Under the pieces are notes generated by a model. That model was not told the origin of the DNA, did not search any database, and was given only the letters and a program-made list of their open reading frames with translations. Positions 1 to 10,675 of a stretch of 64,000 nucleotides of DNA are shown one piece after another (positions within the stretch are counted from its first letter, which is position 1; the number at the start of each line of letters is the position of its first letter). The translations under genes were made by a program, and so were the position numbers. The DNA is from Paraconiothyrium sp. Pb-2020 (Eukaryota > Ascomycota > Dothideomycetes > Pleosporales > Didymosphaeriaceae): assembly GCA_022419385.1 (NCBI GenBank), contig JAJUBI010000005.1:4588001-4652000 (forward strand), in the 5' to 3' direction.

Positions 1-372
1 GTGGACAGATATCCGGGGCAAAAGTGAATTGAGGTGGTGCTGGCGTACACGCGTAGGACATCAACTGGCAAGCGAGAAACGTGTCTTCTTGAAGGAACAA
101 GACACCAGATCGGTGTATCAATTTTCTTTTTCCACATTGTTCGTATTATAATATCTTAGGGCATCACAGGTTCCCAGTACTAAAAAATTTCATGTGTATC
201 TGGATACCTACGGATCTAGTCGCCCATCTGTTCCGCACCGCACTCTAAAAGACAGCTAAACATCCGGCGCCATGAATCAGACCGTGCTAAACTTGACTCA
301 AGGTGCTTCGAGAGAACAAAGAAATCGAAAGTCAAAGTGTTGGGCGGATGCTTAGTACTAGGAGAATCGGGA
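1..372. other. Intergenic, left edge of window
   Basis: I see no open coding segment with support here. The stretch probably holds the promoter and leader of the gene that starts near 373. An in-frame GTG lies at 337, but the first ATG in that frame is at 373. Confidence 0.5.
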
Positions 373-1682
373 ATGGGGAGCCGCATTCCAATGTTGTTGG
401 AGCCGACATCTTATCAAAGCCGACCAACATCACGCTATAAGGCAGTGGACGACCACTTTTTTGAATGGCAACTCTTTCCAACAATGGCCAAGAATCCACC
501 TGACGAAAGGCTTGTCTACCTAGCTCTCAAAAGAGTCTTTCAGGGAAGCAATGCTGAGCTGCGTCAGAAAAAGAAGGTTCTCAAACTCATTCAGCAGCAT
601 CAAGATGAAGTCGACGTGCGAAGCCTGATTCAAGAGCACTCTATTGATAGCTTATGCAATGTGTCGAAGTGCCTTTTGGAAGAGCGGATATTTGAGTCGA
701 CGCTGAAAGCCAAAATTCGCTTCCCTGAGGTCTTTGACGTGTCTCCAGCCCAGACCGCTGAAAGAGCCATTTCCCAGTCAGAAGCAGCAAAGAACGAGGA
801 CGCCGCTATCGAACACGTGATGGAAGGACAGAAAGATAAGACTGCAGTGCATGAGAGCAAAGTTGCTGAGACTCGTATGGTCCTCTAATATTGCTGGGCG
901 TCAACAGTTGCTGATCCCTTGAAACAGAGTCTAAAGCCACAGTCAGCCAATCCCTGCAATTGCCATCCGCTGCAATATCGCTGTACCCTGTTTACTTACC
1001 CTTTGACGTTCAACATCGGGTGCTTGTTGATGTCCAACAGCAACTAGAACAAGCTTGCTATGCCTTTGCCGAGGAAGAGCTTAGCGGAGTCCTGCAAAGA
1101 GAGGGATGGGACTGTGCCGAGGCAGTTGAACTCAATGAGTGGTCGAAAATTCTCCTTACAAACCAAAACAAGCTTCGCCTGACCGATCCAAGTAATATCA
1201 CAGGACCGTTACCCGACCTCTTGAATTCGATCGCTCAGCTTCGACATACTGCTGTTCACCGCCTCCGTATCACGGCAAATAGAGTCTTGCAGTTCGTTAT
1301 CGACGCTGAGTTGCTTGTCACCCTCCTTCGAAATAATGACTTCCTCTATTCGATCTCAACGATACGGCGACAGTTTCAAAGCACAATCGAAGAATTGGAG
1401 AGAAACAAGGACATGCTGGAGCTCAGACAAGTTGAAGTTAAGAAACGATTCGCAGCAAAGAGAGCCGAACTGGACTTGGAGGAACGTGAGGCGATCCATA
1501 GCATGGTGAAAGAGGACAAAGATTATACTTTCTTTGCGGGCATGAATCTGGAACAAGCACTACATGCACCTGCTACGGTTATCCATAGGCGAGTCTCCAC
1601 AGGGGGTGGATCTTCTTTTGAAATGGACTTCGATGGGTGTAGTACAGATGAAGCTGTTGCCAACTTGGAATGTGTGGACTAG
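373..1682 (+). CDS. Hypothetical protein with C-terminal coiled coil
   Basis: Two exons, 373..874 and 928..1682, joined by a 53-nt intron (GTATGG donor, ACAG acceptor, GCTGAT branch-like site); the junction restores frame through a CAG codon and gives about 418 aa. The start is chosen as the first ATG (MGSRIP); later ATGs at 391 and 484 are possible. The second exon carries a basic, His/Arg-rich segment (LRHTAVHRLR) and then a charged heptad-like stretch (about residues 320-375) that should form a coiled coil. The tail is Gly/Ser/Asp-rich. There is no signal peptide or membrane segment. The layout resembles a lineage-expanded family of uncharacterised fungal coiled-coil proteins, but I cannot name a function. 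Confidence 0.6.
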
Positions 1683-3018
1683 CACTATTTTTATGCATCG
1701 AGGAACCACGAGGCTTCATGGGAGCTGGGTTCGGGTGTGAAAGGTAGAACGTAGTAATCGGGTGGACCGACTGTTCGCTTCTTTTACTTTAGCGATTTAC
1801 CTCACGAGAACCAAATCGAACCGGTCTTGCCATAGTGCTCCACAATGGTGCTGTCGACACGGCTCCATCTGCTCCTAGATCTCTCGTAGGCACACTGGCA
1901 CGTGGACACCAGCTAACCCACATCCGATCAAAAGCTCGAGATGCTCTTCGGTTCCGAGTTTCACCACACTCTTTTCGTGACGTCTCTGTGGCATACTTGG
2001 CCGAAACACGTGGGAAATGCAGGAGAGGAAAAGGGGACGGGCCTTAAAAAGATATGCATCTTGTGCTTGACTCTAGTACACACGGATGATCCGCTGTCAA
2101 TAATTCGCTCACTTAGGACAGGACAGTTCCGAGCCGGAGCGTATTTTCCAACATACAGGGAGGAACACCTGATAGTCAATCCTCCAACCCCTCATCGTAA
2201 TATTGGTGGGCTCCCCTGAACGCGCTGGATTATGCAAACGGATATTCACGTGTAAAAGACCAAGATAGGCTATCTGGATGACAAGGCTCCTGAGATAACC
2301 GTTACCAACCAATCGGTGAGCTCCTTCCAGCGGCATGTTCCGTTTCCGACAACGTTGGCATAATATAATCGGGCGATTCGACATTTCGGCAAGCCCCTTA
2401 ATTGAATAAAGGCCAAACAAGCCGCTGCGCAAGTAGTTTGTACACTGCAGAGGCACAGCTCCGGAATGTGATACAAAACAAACTAGTTAGACAACGGCTG
2501 TAAACTTCACCGTACAGAATTCCGGCAGGCATAACCGAGAGACTTTTACAAGGCGCTCCAATAGCGTGCTTAGACTAATTCATCAAAGTCATAGTTACGA
2601 TCTGAACTTTAAAAGCGTCTGCATGGCTATGTGCAAAGGACCTGATGTAGGCTGCTTTGACAGATTTTGCAGGGCTAGGTATGAGAGAGTAAATTACTAC
2701 AAGCCTGCCTCGATCGTAGTCAGTTCTTGCCAAGCCGATTACAGCTGGAATGATGGTCCTCGGTTGAGCTTTGTGCGCGCGCTGGTTAGCGGCGAAGGAT
2801 TTCCCTACCCGGATACAAGATGCGGTGCTACCAACACCCGTATAAGCGAGATTGGATTGCACTATCATTTACATCATCAATTCCCGCACCTAAGGCGTTT
2901 TCTTCGATTTAAATACCTCAATTGTGAATGTCCTCATTGCAGCCCAACAATTGCTTCCTTCGTTTCAAAGAGCCAGTCTTTGATAAAATCCAATATTCTA
3001 CAATTTCTGACTATCAGT
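1683..3018. other. Intergenic; possible promoter of the 2EXR gene
   Basis: Several short ORFs overlap on both strands (for example 1961-2456), but none has recognisable domain content or codon structure, so none is annotated. The frame of the next gene stays open upstream to 2566. A TATA-like TTTAAATA near 2908, about 110 nt before the ATG at 3019, argues that this part is promoter and leader, not coding. Confidence 0.4.
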
Positions 3019-3768
3019 ATGCCTAAGACCTTCCTCGACCTCCCCAGCGAAGTTCGCAACGACATATACGAGCAACTCTTGGTGCTCGAAAATCCTATTT
3101 CATGTTGCAAAAGCTTTTGGGGAGACAATTTCCACGCCGGCATGCTCACCTCGGGGCTTCTTCTTGCGAGTAAGAAAGTCTCTCCCGAGGCGACCTCGAT
3201 CCTCTACGCCCAGAACTATTTCGACTTCGAGGGGTGTGACGCCGAGCAATTAGACTCGTTACTGAAACAAATCGGGCAAAATAACGCGAGTTTAATGCGA
3301 CACATCATCATTGACTTCCCCGAATTTCGCTGTCTCAAGAAAGATGTCACTCTGACATCTGAAAGCACTGCCTTTCTTGAGACCATCCGAGAACGCTGTC
3401 ATAATTTGACCACGATAACCACATCGCTATACAGCACACATACCATGCATCTAGAGGTCGATGCACTCGAGTGTCCAAGGTTCGTTGAAGAAGCCATAGC
3501 ACTAGCCAACTCTCGCTTCAGGACCATTACCTCTCTTCAAGAGGTCGTCGTCAAAGTATACGAGGATAGCCCAGAGAATTGGGTCAAAAAGAAAATGCAA
3601 GATGTCGGTTGGACGCTCAGTCAAACGGAGCAGTTGGAATATTCCGAGTTCGGCCGGGTTTTAGAAGACAGCGACGATGATCGTTATAGTTATGAGGATA
3701 CTGGCTATGATGATGACGAATACGACATTGATAATGACAGCGACTTCTGGAGAAGGGCAGGGGACTGA
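3019..3768 (+). CDS. F-box-like / 2EXR-type protein
   Basis: Single exon of 249 aa. It opens with MPKTFLDLPSEVRNDIYEQL, the short N-terminal F-box-like motif (LPxEvRxxIYexLL) that marks a very large fungal family often called 2EXR or F-box-like. No catalytic residues are expected; members are thought to be adaptor-like but are mostly uncharacterised. The rest is a Leu-rich alpha/beta region without clear repeats, followed by an acidic tail (Asp, Glu and Tyr runs, about residues 215-243). The ATG at 3019 was chosen because the family motif begins there, although the frame is open for another 453 nt upstream. A related gene lies at 62671. Confidence 0.7.
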   Translation: MPKTFLDLPSEVRNDIYEQLLVLENPISCCKSFWGDNFHAGMLTSGLLLASKKVSPEATSILYAQNYFDFEGCDAEQLDSLLKQIGQNNASLMRHIIIDFPEFRCLKKDVTLTSESTAFLETIRERCHNLTTITTSLYSTHTMHLEVDALECPRFVEEAIALANSRFRTITSLQEVVVKVYEDSPENWVKKKMQDVGWTLSQTEQLEYSEFGRVLEDSDDDRYSYEDTGYDDDEYDIDNDSDFWRRAGD

Positions 3769-4042
3769 ACTCAGATACACTGATATATTTTACTTGGAAT
3801 GCAGCCTGTTGTGGCCAGTTTAGATCCTCGTCATAGCAATTGCCTGGGTGTTACCAATCCAGCTCTGGAAAGCTATCATTGTCCTCCATGCGACTTCGAG
3901 GCGCCTGGCTACAAGCTGATAGGTGGCTACAAGGCTGGCCCCCAATGCTTAGCACCATGACGTCACAGCTGATTGCTGCGTACCCCCAGCCACTTACACA
4001 AAACATGCGTTGACCCTAACGTCGGTGTTCGACACGCTCGTA

Positions 4043-5290
4043 ATGTCCGGCGACGAGGACGTTCCAACGACGCCAAGTACTGACGGAGAGGCTCTCGCAA
4101 CACCTGGCAGCCCCGAAGTAGCTCCTACTTCGACAGACAAAGAGGCAACCACCCGGAAGCCACGAACACTTCCACAGTCCGATTGGCACTTCGCTTTTGG
4201 ACCTGAGAAGTGGTATCGGGTGCGCATCGGCAGCGCTTGGAGATTCGTATGGTCAAACAACTGTGACTGGAACGACATAAGCATACGAGACCCTTCGTGG
4301 GTAGCGTTTAAGCACACCAATGGCTTCTTGATCGGCGGCGAAGACGAAGATGGAGAACCTAAAATTGTTCATAATTGGAGTAATGGTTACAGTAAGCTAA
4401 AGTTGAAGATGTGAGGACTGCACTAATGATTTTCAAGTGGTCTGAGCTGATGAGGTTGATGATTGTAAGTGAGCATGGGTCCGTGACCGATTCGATGCAT
4501 CTCTGAAGATCTAGTCGTGAAATCTCGGGACGCTTACGAATATCTTCACGAATGGCTGGATAAGAAGCAGCTGGAAGACACGTCTCTAAGTATCGGCCCG
4601 AAGGGCAGCTACTTCGCTCGTTGTGGGTCGACGTGGATCTCTCATGGACTTCCGAAAGACCTGATGACCAAATTGGAGCGCAACAAGGACGAATTCACGC
4701 CAGTTCATGTTGCCCTCGGACTGCACGGCTCCTGGATTGTGCTCTGGTCTGATGGCGATCTATCCTGGAAGCTGAAGAACTCGTATCCTGAACTTGCCCA
4801 GGGTAATGCACTTACTGGTGGAGTTGGCCAGGTCCTTTCTGTAGCACTGAATCCATATGAACATGATGGCTATTTCATCGCAGGCGAGAATGGATGTTCC
4901 TTCAACGCGAACCTGTCGTCGAAGAAAGACTGCAGAGAGCTTCAGAAGATGGTAGATGATTACATACGGATGCGAGCAAAGCGCGACAACGCGACTTTCA
5001 ACTACCCTGTCAGGATCGATGGAGTAACGCAAAATGTATATGTCACACCGAATACATACGAGATACGAGCAGCCGACTCGATTTTGGAAACCTGGAGACA
5101 GAGGCGACATATACTTTTGATGAAGGACAATGTGGCCGTAATCGGGGCGGCAGCTGTGGCTACAGGTGTTGTCTCTAGGTTATCGGGAGCAAGCCCACTG
5201 AGAGCGATGGGTATGGCAGCAGCAACTGGGGTGGGAGGGAGCATTGCACTGTTCTATGGAATACAGGATGGGCTTCGGTCTTCACGATGA
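4043..5290 (+). CDS. Unknown protein with Gly-Ser-Trp modules and a glycine-rich hydrophobic tail
   Basis: Predicted exons 4043..4391 and 4515..5290, with a 123-nt intron (GTAAGC donor, TCTAG acceptor), giving about 374 aa. The start is the first ATG (MSGDED). After a Ser/Thr/Pro/Asp-rich N-terminus come three modules of similar build: GxxxWYRVRIGSAW, GSYFARCGSTWISHGLP and VALGLHGSWIVLWSDGDLSW. Each ends in an aromatic/Gly turn, so the fold may be a beta-propeller-like or lectin-like repeat (inference). The last 55 residues are Ala/Gly/Val-rich with GxxxG-like spacing (about 320-368), compatible with one or two membrane helices. There is no signal peptide. Neighbours give no functional hint. 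I do not recognise a named family. An internal GTAAGT at 4465 could allow another splice form. Confidence 0.6.
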
Positions 5291-5426
5291 ACGTGTCTCC
5301 AATGTCTTTTAAAAACCATGTCGAATTGTCGCAAACCCACACATGTACCTGTGGCTTTCATAGTATCGTGGAAAGCATGATGCGTGACATGACTTCATTG
5401 ACTGTAGATAACCTAAGCCCGCTTCC

Positions 5427-6217
5427 TTACGCGGGCTCGCCAGCCTTGATCAACGCACTTAAAGTCGCGTTCGCCTTCGTGTAGGCTTGGAAATTTGAAG
5501 GATACTTCTCAACAAGCAGATCGCTCACAATCCTCGCAAATACAACACCTCCCCACGTATTCAGATGGGTCCAATCATCAGAAGCGAGGTTGTACTTGCT
5601 CGCGGCCGTCTTACCGATGGCATTGACGTAGTTCTCGCTCGCAATGTTGAGGTCAATGTACTTGATGTTGTTAGTAGTAGCAACCTGGATGGTGATGTTG
5701 CGCTGCCTGGCTAGGTTCTCGGCTACCTTGCCGTCAGATTGGAAATTGCGGCGTGTCAAAGGTGTGACGAGAATGGGCTGGCCACCCGCGCTGGTGACTT
5801 CCTGAGCGAATTTCAAGAGGTTGGCTTTGTATTGGTCGAGAGTGACGCCAGAGGTCTCCTTTTGATCGTTGTGGCCAAACTATCGGGTTTAATAGTCTAT
5901 TCAATGCGTTTTACGAATGGCATTACCTGGATGGTAGTGTATACATCGTAGCTCGACTTGTACGTTCCGATGTCCTTAGTCACCTTGGCCCAGTCGCCGC
6001 CGGCACGGAATGAAGCAGTCGTAGCTCCGCTGTGGCCATAGTTGTGACCGGAAGAGCCTGAAGCGACGGTCGTGCTCAGGAAGCCATCTCCCCAGCCACC
6101 ATTGGGTGCAGTTGTCGAGTCGCCAGCAAGAAGCCAGTAGATAGGCTTAGCTGCACGCTCGAGAAGAGGCGATGCTAGCGCATTCGAAAGTAGCAACGAT
6201 GAAGCGAGAACGCGCAT
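5427..6217 (-). CDS. Secreted GDSL/SGNH esterase, rhamnogalacturonan acetylesterase-like (CE12)
   Basis: Two exons on the minus strand, 6217..5927 and 5879..5427, with a 47-nt intron (GTAATG donor, GATAG acceptor) in phase 0, giving 247 aa. Residues 1-15 form a signal peptide ending ALA-SP, so the enzyme should be secreted. The SGNH blocks are visible: GDST with the nucleophile Ser34, the GHND block with Asn101, and DDWTHLN with the Asp199-x-x-His202 pair. The length and the WLLAGDSTTAP start fit rhamnogalacturonan acetylesterase, which removes acetyl groups from pectin rhamnogalacturonan so that lyases can act. A general fungal GDSL esterase is the alternative. The gene is complete with all catalytic residues. 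Its stop codon lies in the loop of a 7-bp inverted repeat (5416-5422/5431-5437). Confidence 0.88.
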
Positions 6218-7029
6218 GGTGAGCGGGATTCAGTAAACGTAGCGCGGCTCTTCGGGCACAACGGTGTTCATAATGGTGTCCATCTTCACCTATATATGCG
6301 TCCACGAACTCGTATCTAGATTCGTGTTGCGTGCGGTCTACCTTGATACACCGACTGCAATTCGGAGTGTACCACACCGCGAGATTGACGAGCGTCTAAG
6401 ATTCTCAGGAACTTCCGTGAATCGGAGGGACGTTTCGTCTGACCACGTGGATGGCACCATTGCGCACTCATATAAACTGGCCTAAAGTAGAATGCGATTG
6501 CCGGTAGCGCAATCGCTAGTTTGTGGGGATAGATCGATGCGCAGGGTTTTCGCTACAAATTATCCCGATAGGACTGTTATACCTCAGAGGCTAAACTGCA
6601 ACGGGAGGTCCATCCGCCGGACAGATGGCAATGCTGAGACAAAAACGCTGTTATAGGGAACATTGAGCATTGAGTGAGACCGCTGCACCGGGATCAGGGA
6701 TAGGTCATGCGTGTCGCGATATAATGTTCCTCCTGGAGAAGGATTGGTTTGTAGTTTTTTTGGAGTTCCTAATCCTAATTCTATATGTATACCTTCGTTC
6801 TCTCACCTTCAACTAACATATCTAATCGCTTATTGAGGCGTAGGATCGTAATTCTATAGCGCGGTTTCATCTAGCAAGGTCTATCAAGCGACATATCTCG
6901 ACAAGCCCCAAAACAAGGCCGATGGCAAATATCTCCATTCTGGGACGCGAAGGATCACGTGTCCGCATACATCCTGAAGTTTCCATTTGCTAGCAATGTC
7001 TCAAGTATTGCCACGCTACCATAGAACCC
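6218..7029. other. Intergenic, promoter side of the GDSL gene
   Basis: Apart from the TATA-like site I see no coding signal. Short ORFs at 6147-6485 overlap in different frames and carry no domain. The stretch 6720-6900 is AT-rich and non-coding. Confidence 0.4.
6291..6297 (-). promoter_or_regulatory. TATA box of the GDSL esterase gene
   Basis: TATATAT lies about 75 nt upstream of the minus-strand ATG at 6217, a normal distance for a fungal TATA box. No experimental support is implied. Confidence 0.45.
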
Positions 7030-7645
7030 TCATGTTATCACGCCCGATTTGATCTCATCACCCGTCTTAGTTCGCTGCTCCAATCCATAGTCTGTATCCA
7101 ACTTTGAGCGCAGAGGAACATGCTTCTCTACAAAAACCAACAACATTGCCACGGCAGCAAAGACAGTGGCTGCAATCCATCTCACTCTCAAGCTCTTCGT
7201 ATAGACATCAATAACCTCTGTCCGCAGCTCTTGGGGCAGTGTCCGCATGAATTCGCTGCTCACATATTGATATGCTTTTCCTTGACCGAGGCTCTCCCGT
7301 AGTGTGATCTCACTGATCTGTCCTGAATATCTATCAAAAGAGGCGTTGAATATGACGGCGGAAATAGTCACACCCCACATATAGCCGAAGCTACGCAAGA
7401 ATGAGTAAATTCCTGTAGCAAGTGCTACGTCTTTCTCGGGAAGGGATCCGAGGATTGCGGGAAGCATTGTAGGCATCACGGAGCCAAGACCGACCGCGTT
7501 GATCGCACTCAGAACCACCCATATGACTGTCCTCGTATCTGAACGAAGTAGGACATTGAGGCCACATCCTAATGTCAGAAGCGCAAACCCAACGAATTGA
7601 TAAGGTCGAAAGAGTCCAGTCTTGGAGACTAAGCTCCCAGCTCTT
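7030..7645 (-). pseudogene. Truncated MFS drug-efflux-type transporter (C-terminal part)
   Basis: Reading the minus strand from about 7645 down to the stop at 7030 gives an unbroken C-terminal portion of a major facilitator transporter. The typical loop LVSKTGLFRPYQF comes first, then transmembrane segments (FALLTLGCGLN, the VMPTMLPAILG region, SFLRSFGYMWGVTISAVIF) and a final helix with a basic tail (FAAVAMLLVFVEKHVP). The pattern is that of the 14-helix DHA2-type efflux family seen in fungal toxin and secondary-metabolite clusters. The first two thirds of the protein are absent: upstream of about 7645 the sequence becomes a P450 on the other strand. With no start codon or promoter left it is a relic. 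The remaining frame has no stop, which suggests that truncation is recent or that the region is under little mutational decay. Confidence 0.8.
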
Positions 7646-8363
7646 TGCCGGAAATGATACTACCTCAAGCACTATAGTATTTACCTATCATCTACTGCCA
7701 AAACATCCAGATGCGCTCGCCAGAATGCAACGGAAACATGACGAAATATTCGGTCGGGAGCCAGCACAGGCAGGTGACCGGATTAAAGAGATGCCAGGCT
7801 TATTAAACGCCTGTCCATATACCCTTGCCATAATCAAAGAGACGCCGCGTTTATACGCACCAGCTGCCACCATGCGTCAGGGCCAAACCGGGTCGCAACT
7901 GCAAGCACGAAACGGTGTGTCGATCCCTACCGACAATCTAGCAATTCTAGTTACACCGTACCCAGTACATCGAAATCCCCGAGTTTGGCCGCAGCCGGAA
8001 GCCTTTCTGCCAGAACGCTGGCTTGTGGGTCCAGAACATGCGCTTTACCCGCCTCCGGGGGCATATCGCCCCTTCGAACTGGGGCCTCGGAATTGCATTG
8101 GTCAAAGTTTGACGATCAATGAGATCAAGGTGGTGCTGATCATGACCGCGAGGACCTTTAGAATCACACCGGCATACGAAGAATTTGATAGAGCTACAGA
8201 GATCATGAACGCAGGGTCGATTTCAAGCTATATGAAGAGATTCGGCAAAGCAGTGTGCGGAGGACCAATAATGACCTGGAAGGGAGATAGGGCTTACCCG
8301 ACGGACAAGGCGGGGGCACATCCTTCTAATGGATATCCATGTCGCGTCGAGCTTTTATCTTAG
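7641..8363 (+). pseudogene. Truncated cytochrome P450 (C-terminal half)
   Basis: The frame starts abruptly inside helix I with LFAGNDTTSS (the oxygen-binding A-G-x-D-T-T motif) and runs about 240 codons. It includes the ExxR motif (KETPRL), the PERW segment (FLPERWL) and the haem-binding FELGPRNCIGQ with its cysteine. The N-terminal anchor and helices A-H are missing. The sequence directly before 7641 is antisense to the neighbouring MFS fragment. An ATG-less open frame continues upstream to 7572, but that part is shadow coding. The catalytic core alone cannot make a working P450. Together with the MFS piece it looks like debris from a secondary-metabolite gene cluster. Confidence 0.8.
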
Positions 8364-8705
8364 GCTAGTCAAATAAAAAACACGCTGTGACGCGCTGTTT
8401 GATAGTCAATTTGTTCCAATGTGATATTCTCGCTTTCTGATTTCCTGGCGTCCGCTGCTCAGACTGTTCGGGATGCTCTTGTTTGACTGCTATGGAATGA
8501 GACACAAGTCTAGCAATACGAGTCCTAGGACTCTGCCTTCGGTTTTCCCACTACTTTGTGCCGCAGTGGCGGTAGAGTTCACATAGTCCCTCAGTATGCG
8601 ATGTTCAAACCCGGTTAAGTAATTGTCAGTTCCATTTTCTACACATCTAACAACTACCAGCTAACTATCCCCGCTACCACTCTAGACTATCCTAGCCTCT
8701 TCCCC
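8364..8705. other. Convergent 3' intergenic spacer
   Basis: This lies between the P450 relic and the 3' end of the chitin-binding gene. It is CT-rich near 8640-8700. I see nothing coding. Confidence 0.4.
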
Positions 8706-10675
8706 TCAAGCAGCCGTATAGAACCCGATTAGAGTCATCGTCACATCATCAAAGCTCACAGTCCTGGGATTCACGTTTGCCTGCGCACAACTTCCATACA
8801 CCGTGAACGCCGCCGACGTCACCCCATCGACAGGATAGTATGTTACCGACTTGACCCCGTAGCTAGTGGGCGCAATAGTGCTCGAAAAGGAAAGGGACGA
8901 GCTGCCGATCGTTATGCGGCTCACAAGGCAGTTGTTCGCCACATTTGCTTTGGTGTAGAGATCAACACGGTACACGGCACCGGGGTAAAGCGTGACGGTT
9001 TGCGAGAAGGAGAATGAGAGACTCTGAGCAACGGTCGAGGTGTATCGCCTAGTAGGTTGTAAGTAGACTGCTGAGAGACTATGTGAAGCAAGGGCTTACA
9101 GTGAGCGGCTGCCGCTGTTTGAATCGCCGTTGACGTAGGAGAAGGATCCGAAGGCGCCGTTGTTGAAGGTCCAGGCGTCATTGGTCTCGAAGCCTGAGTT
9201 GGTAACGGCTTGGGTGACAGACGGGTTTGGTGCGGCGCATGTAGTCACCGTAGTGGATACGATTTCGGTCGTTGTGGTTGTGGTAGTTACCTGTGAGGTT
9301 ACAGTGGTGACGTCGGTGATTGTAGTGGGGACAATTTCAGTAGTAGTAGTAGTCGTAAGTACTTCTGACGTTACAGTAGTGACATCAGTAGTCGTAGTGG
9401 TGATCTGTTCTGCAGGTAAAGTTAAGGTAGTGACATCAGTGGTCGTAGTGGTGATCTGCTCTGCAGGTAGAGTCACGGTCGTTGGGATCGTTACCTAACG
9501 CGAGGGGACGAAGTCAGTGTGAGTCAAGACAGGGTGGAAGAATACCTTGTGTATGCCTCAGCCTAACGAGAAGGAAAGTCTTCTTCTGCTAGAATAACAC
9601 ATCCATTTGGTACCCTATGGTTTGCTTACGGTGGTGACATCGGTAACGGGAATTGTGATATCCTCTGCGGGTAGAGTTACAGTCGTTGGAACCGTTACGG
9701 TAATGACATCTTCAATCGCAGTAGTGACCTGTTCTCCAGGCAGAGTTATCGTTGTTGGAACAGTCACGGTAATAACATCAGTAATCGGAGTTGTGATCTC
9801 TTCTCCAGGCAGAGTTATAGTTGTTGGGATTGTTACAGTAACAACATCGGAACCTCCAGGAATAATCACCGTCGTTGGAATGGTCACAGTGGTAACATCA
9901 GTAATCGCAGTAGTGATCCCTTCTCCGGGGAGAGTCACAGTAACGACGGCGTTATTTCCGGAGGCAGTGACAATTGATGTGACGATTGAAACCTGGGTAA
10001 CGGTGAATGTCGCTCCCGCGGATACCGGGGGGCACGTGGAAGACGAGGCGGCTGGAGCTGATGCCGTTGGGTATGCTGAAGACGAAGCCAATTTTGCTGG
10101 GGAAGTAGAAGCGGAAGCTGATTTAGCTGGGGAAGAAGCCGAAGCCGATTTCGATGAGCAACTAGAAGTCGAAGACCGAGCTGAGGTCCGCAGTGTAGAT
10201 CGTTGCGTGCTAGAAGAGGAGGGACTACTCGAGCAGGAACCGTAACGTGCATTGCAGCCGGTGCCGCAATGGGCATGGGTGTTTCCACAGCGATCATCCT
10301 TCCTTGAAGTGCGTCAGCAAGACACTCCAGGGAAGGCAAGCAGAGAACTCACCCGCAGCAGTTACCAAACTGAGATTTTAGACACGTGTATCCCTTGGAG
10401 CCCGCGCAACTCCCGTCCTTCGACACGTTCGAGACCGGGTAAGAAGGCGTAGTGTATCCTGGCGAGCCATTGCAAGTCCCGAAGGCCGATTGACACCCCT
10501 TATCGCTCCTGCAATAGTCGGACGACGAGCCACAAACGTTGTTCTTCGAGCAGCAATTTCCGTATTTGCTGCCTCGGCATGTAAGTCCGAAGGACGCTCC
10601 GCAGCGGCTGTTGTGGCTGACTTGGAGAGCACTGATTACTGGAAGCGCTACCAGCGTAAAGATGAGGAAACGCAT
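8706..10675 (-). CDS. Secreted modular protein: two CBM18 chitin-binding domains, Thr-rich repeat linker, C-terminal carbohydrate-binding-like domain
   Basis: Four exons on the minus strand: 10675..10353, 10302..9630, 9494..9100 and 9048..8706. All junctions keep frame (introns 50, 135 and 51 nt), giving 577 aa. Residues 1-17 are a signal peptide. Two hevein-type CBM18 modules follow, each with eight cysteines (C25-C68 and C90-C131, both with the NCC core); exon 1 ends inside the second. A Ser-rich hinge then leads into about 300 residues of Thr/Val/Pro repeats (TVTLPGEEITT-like units), likely O-glycosylated. The C-terminal part (SGFETNDAWTF ... SFDDVTMT) resembles CBM4_9-like jelly-roll modules. 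No catalytic domain is present, so it probably binds chitin or the cell wall, either its own wall or as a chitin-shielding factor (inference). Confidence 0.85.
9250..9970 (-). repeat. Coding tandem repeats of the Thr-rich linker
   Basis: Degenerate repeats of about 45-60 nt encode TTxTDVTTVTxPTTxTLPGE-type units. Two copies of about 48 nt near 9378-9425 and 9427-9472 are almost identical, a sign of recent duplication. The repeat array spans the 135-nt intron. Confidence 0.7.

Noticed and set aside
2109..2456. 115-aa minus-strand ORF
   Set aside because: No recognisable content; it overlaps several other chance ORFs.
2566..3018. N-terminal extension of the 2EXR gene
   Set aside because: The family motif starts at the ATG at 3019 and a TATA-like site lies within the extension; kept as an open question.
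9607..10245. 212-aa plus-strand ORF opposite the chitin-binding gene
   Set aside because: Shadow of the Thr-rich repeats (TGT/GTA antisense gives Val/Ser runs).
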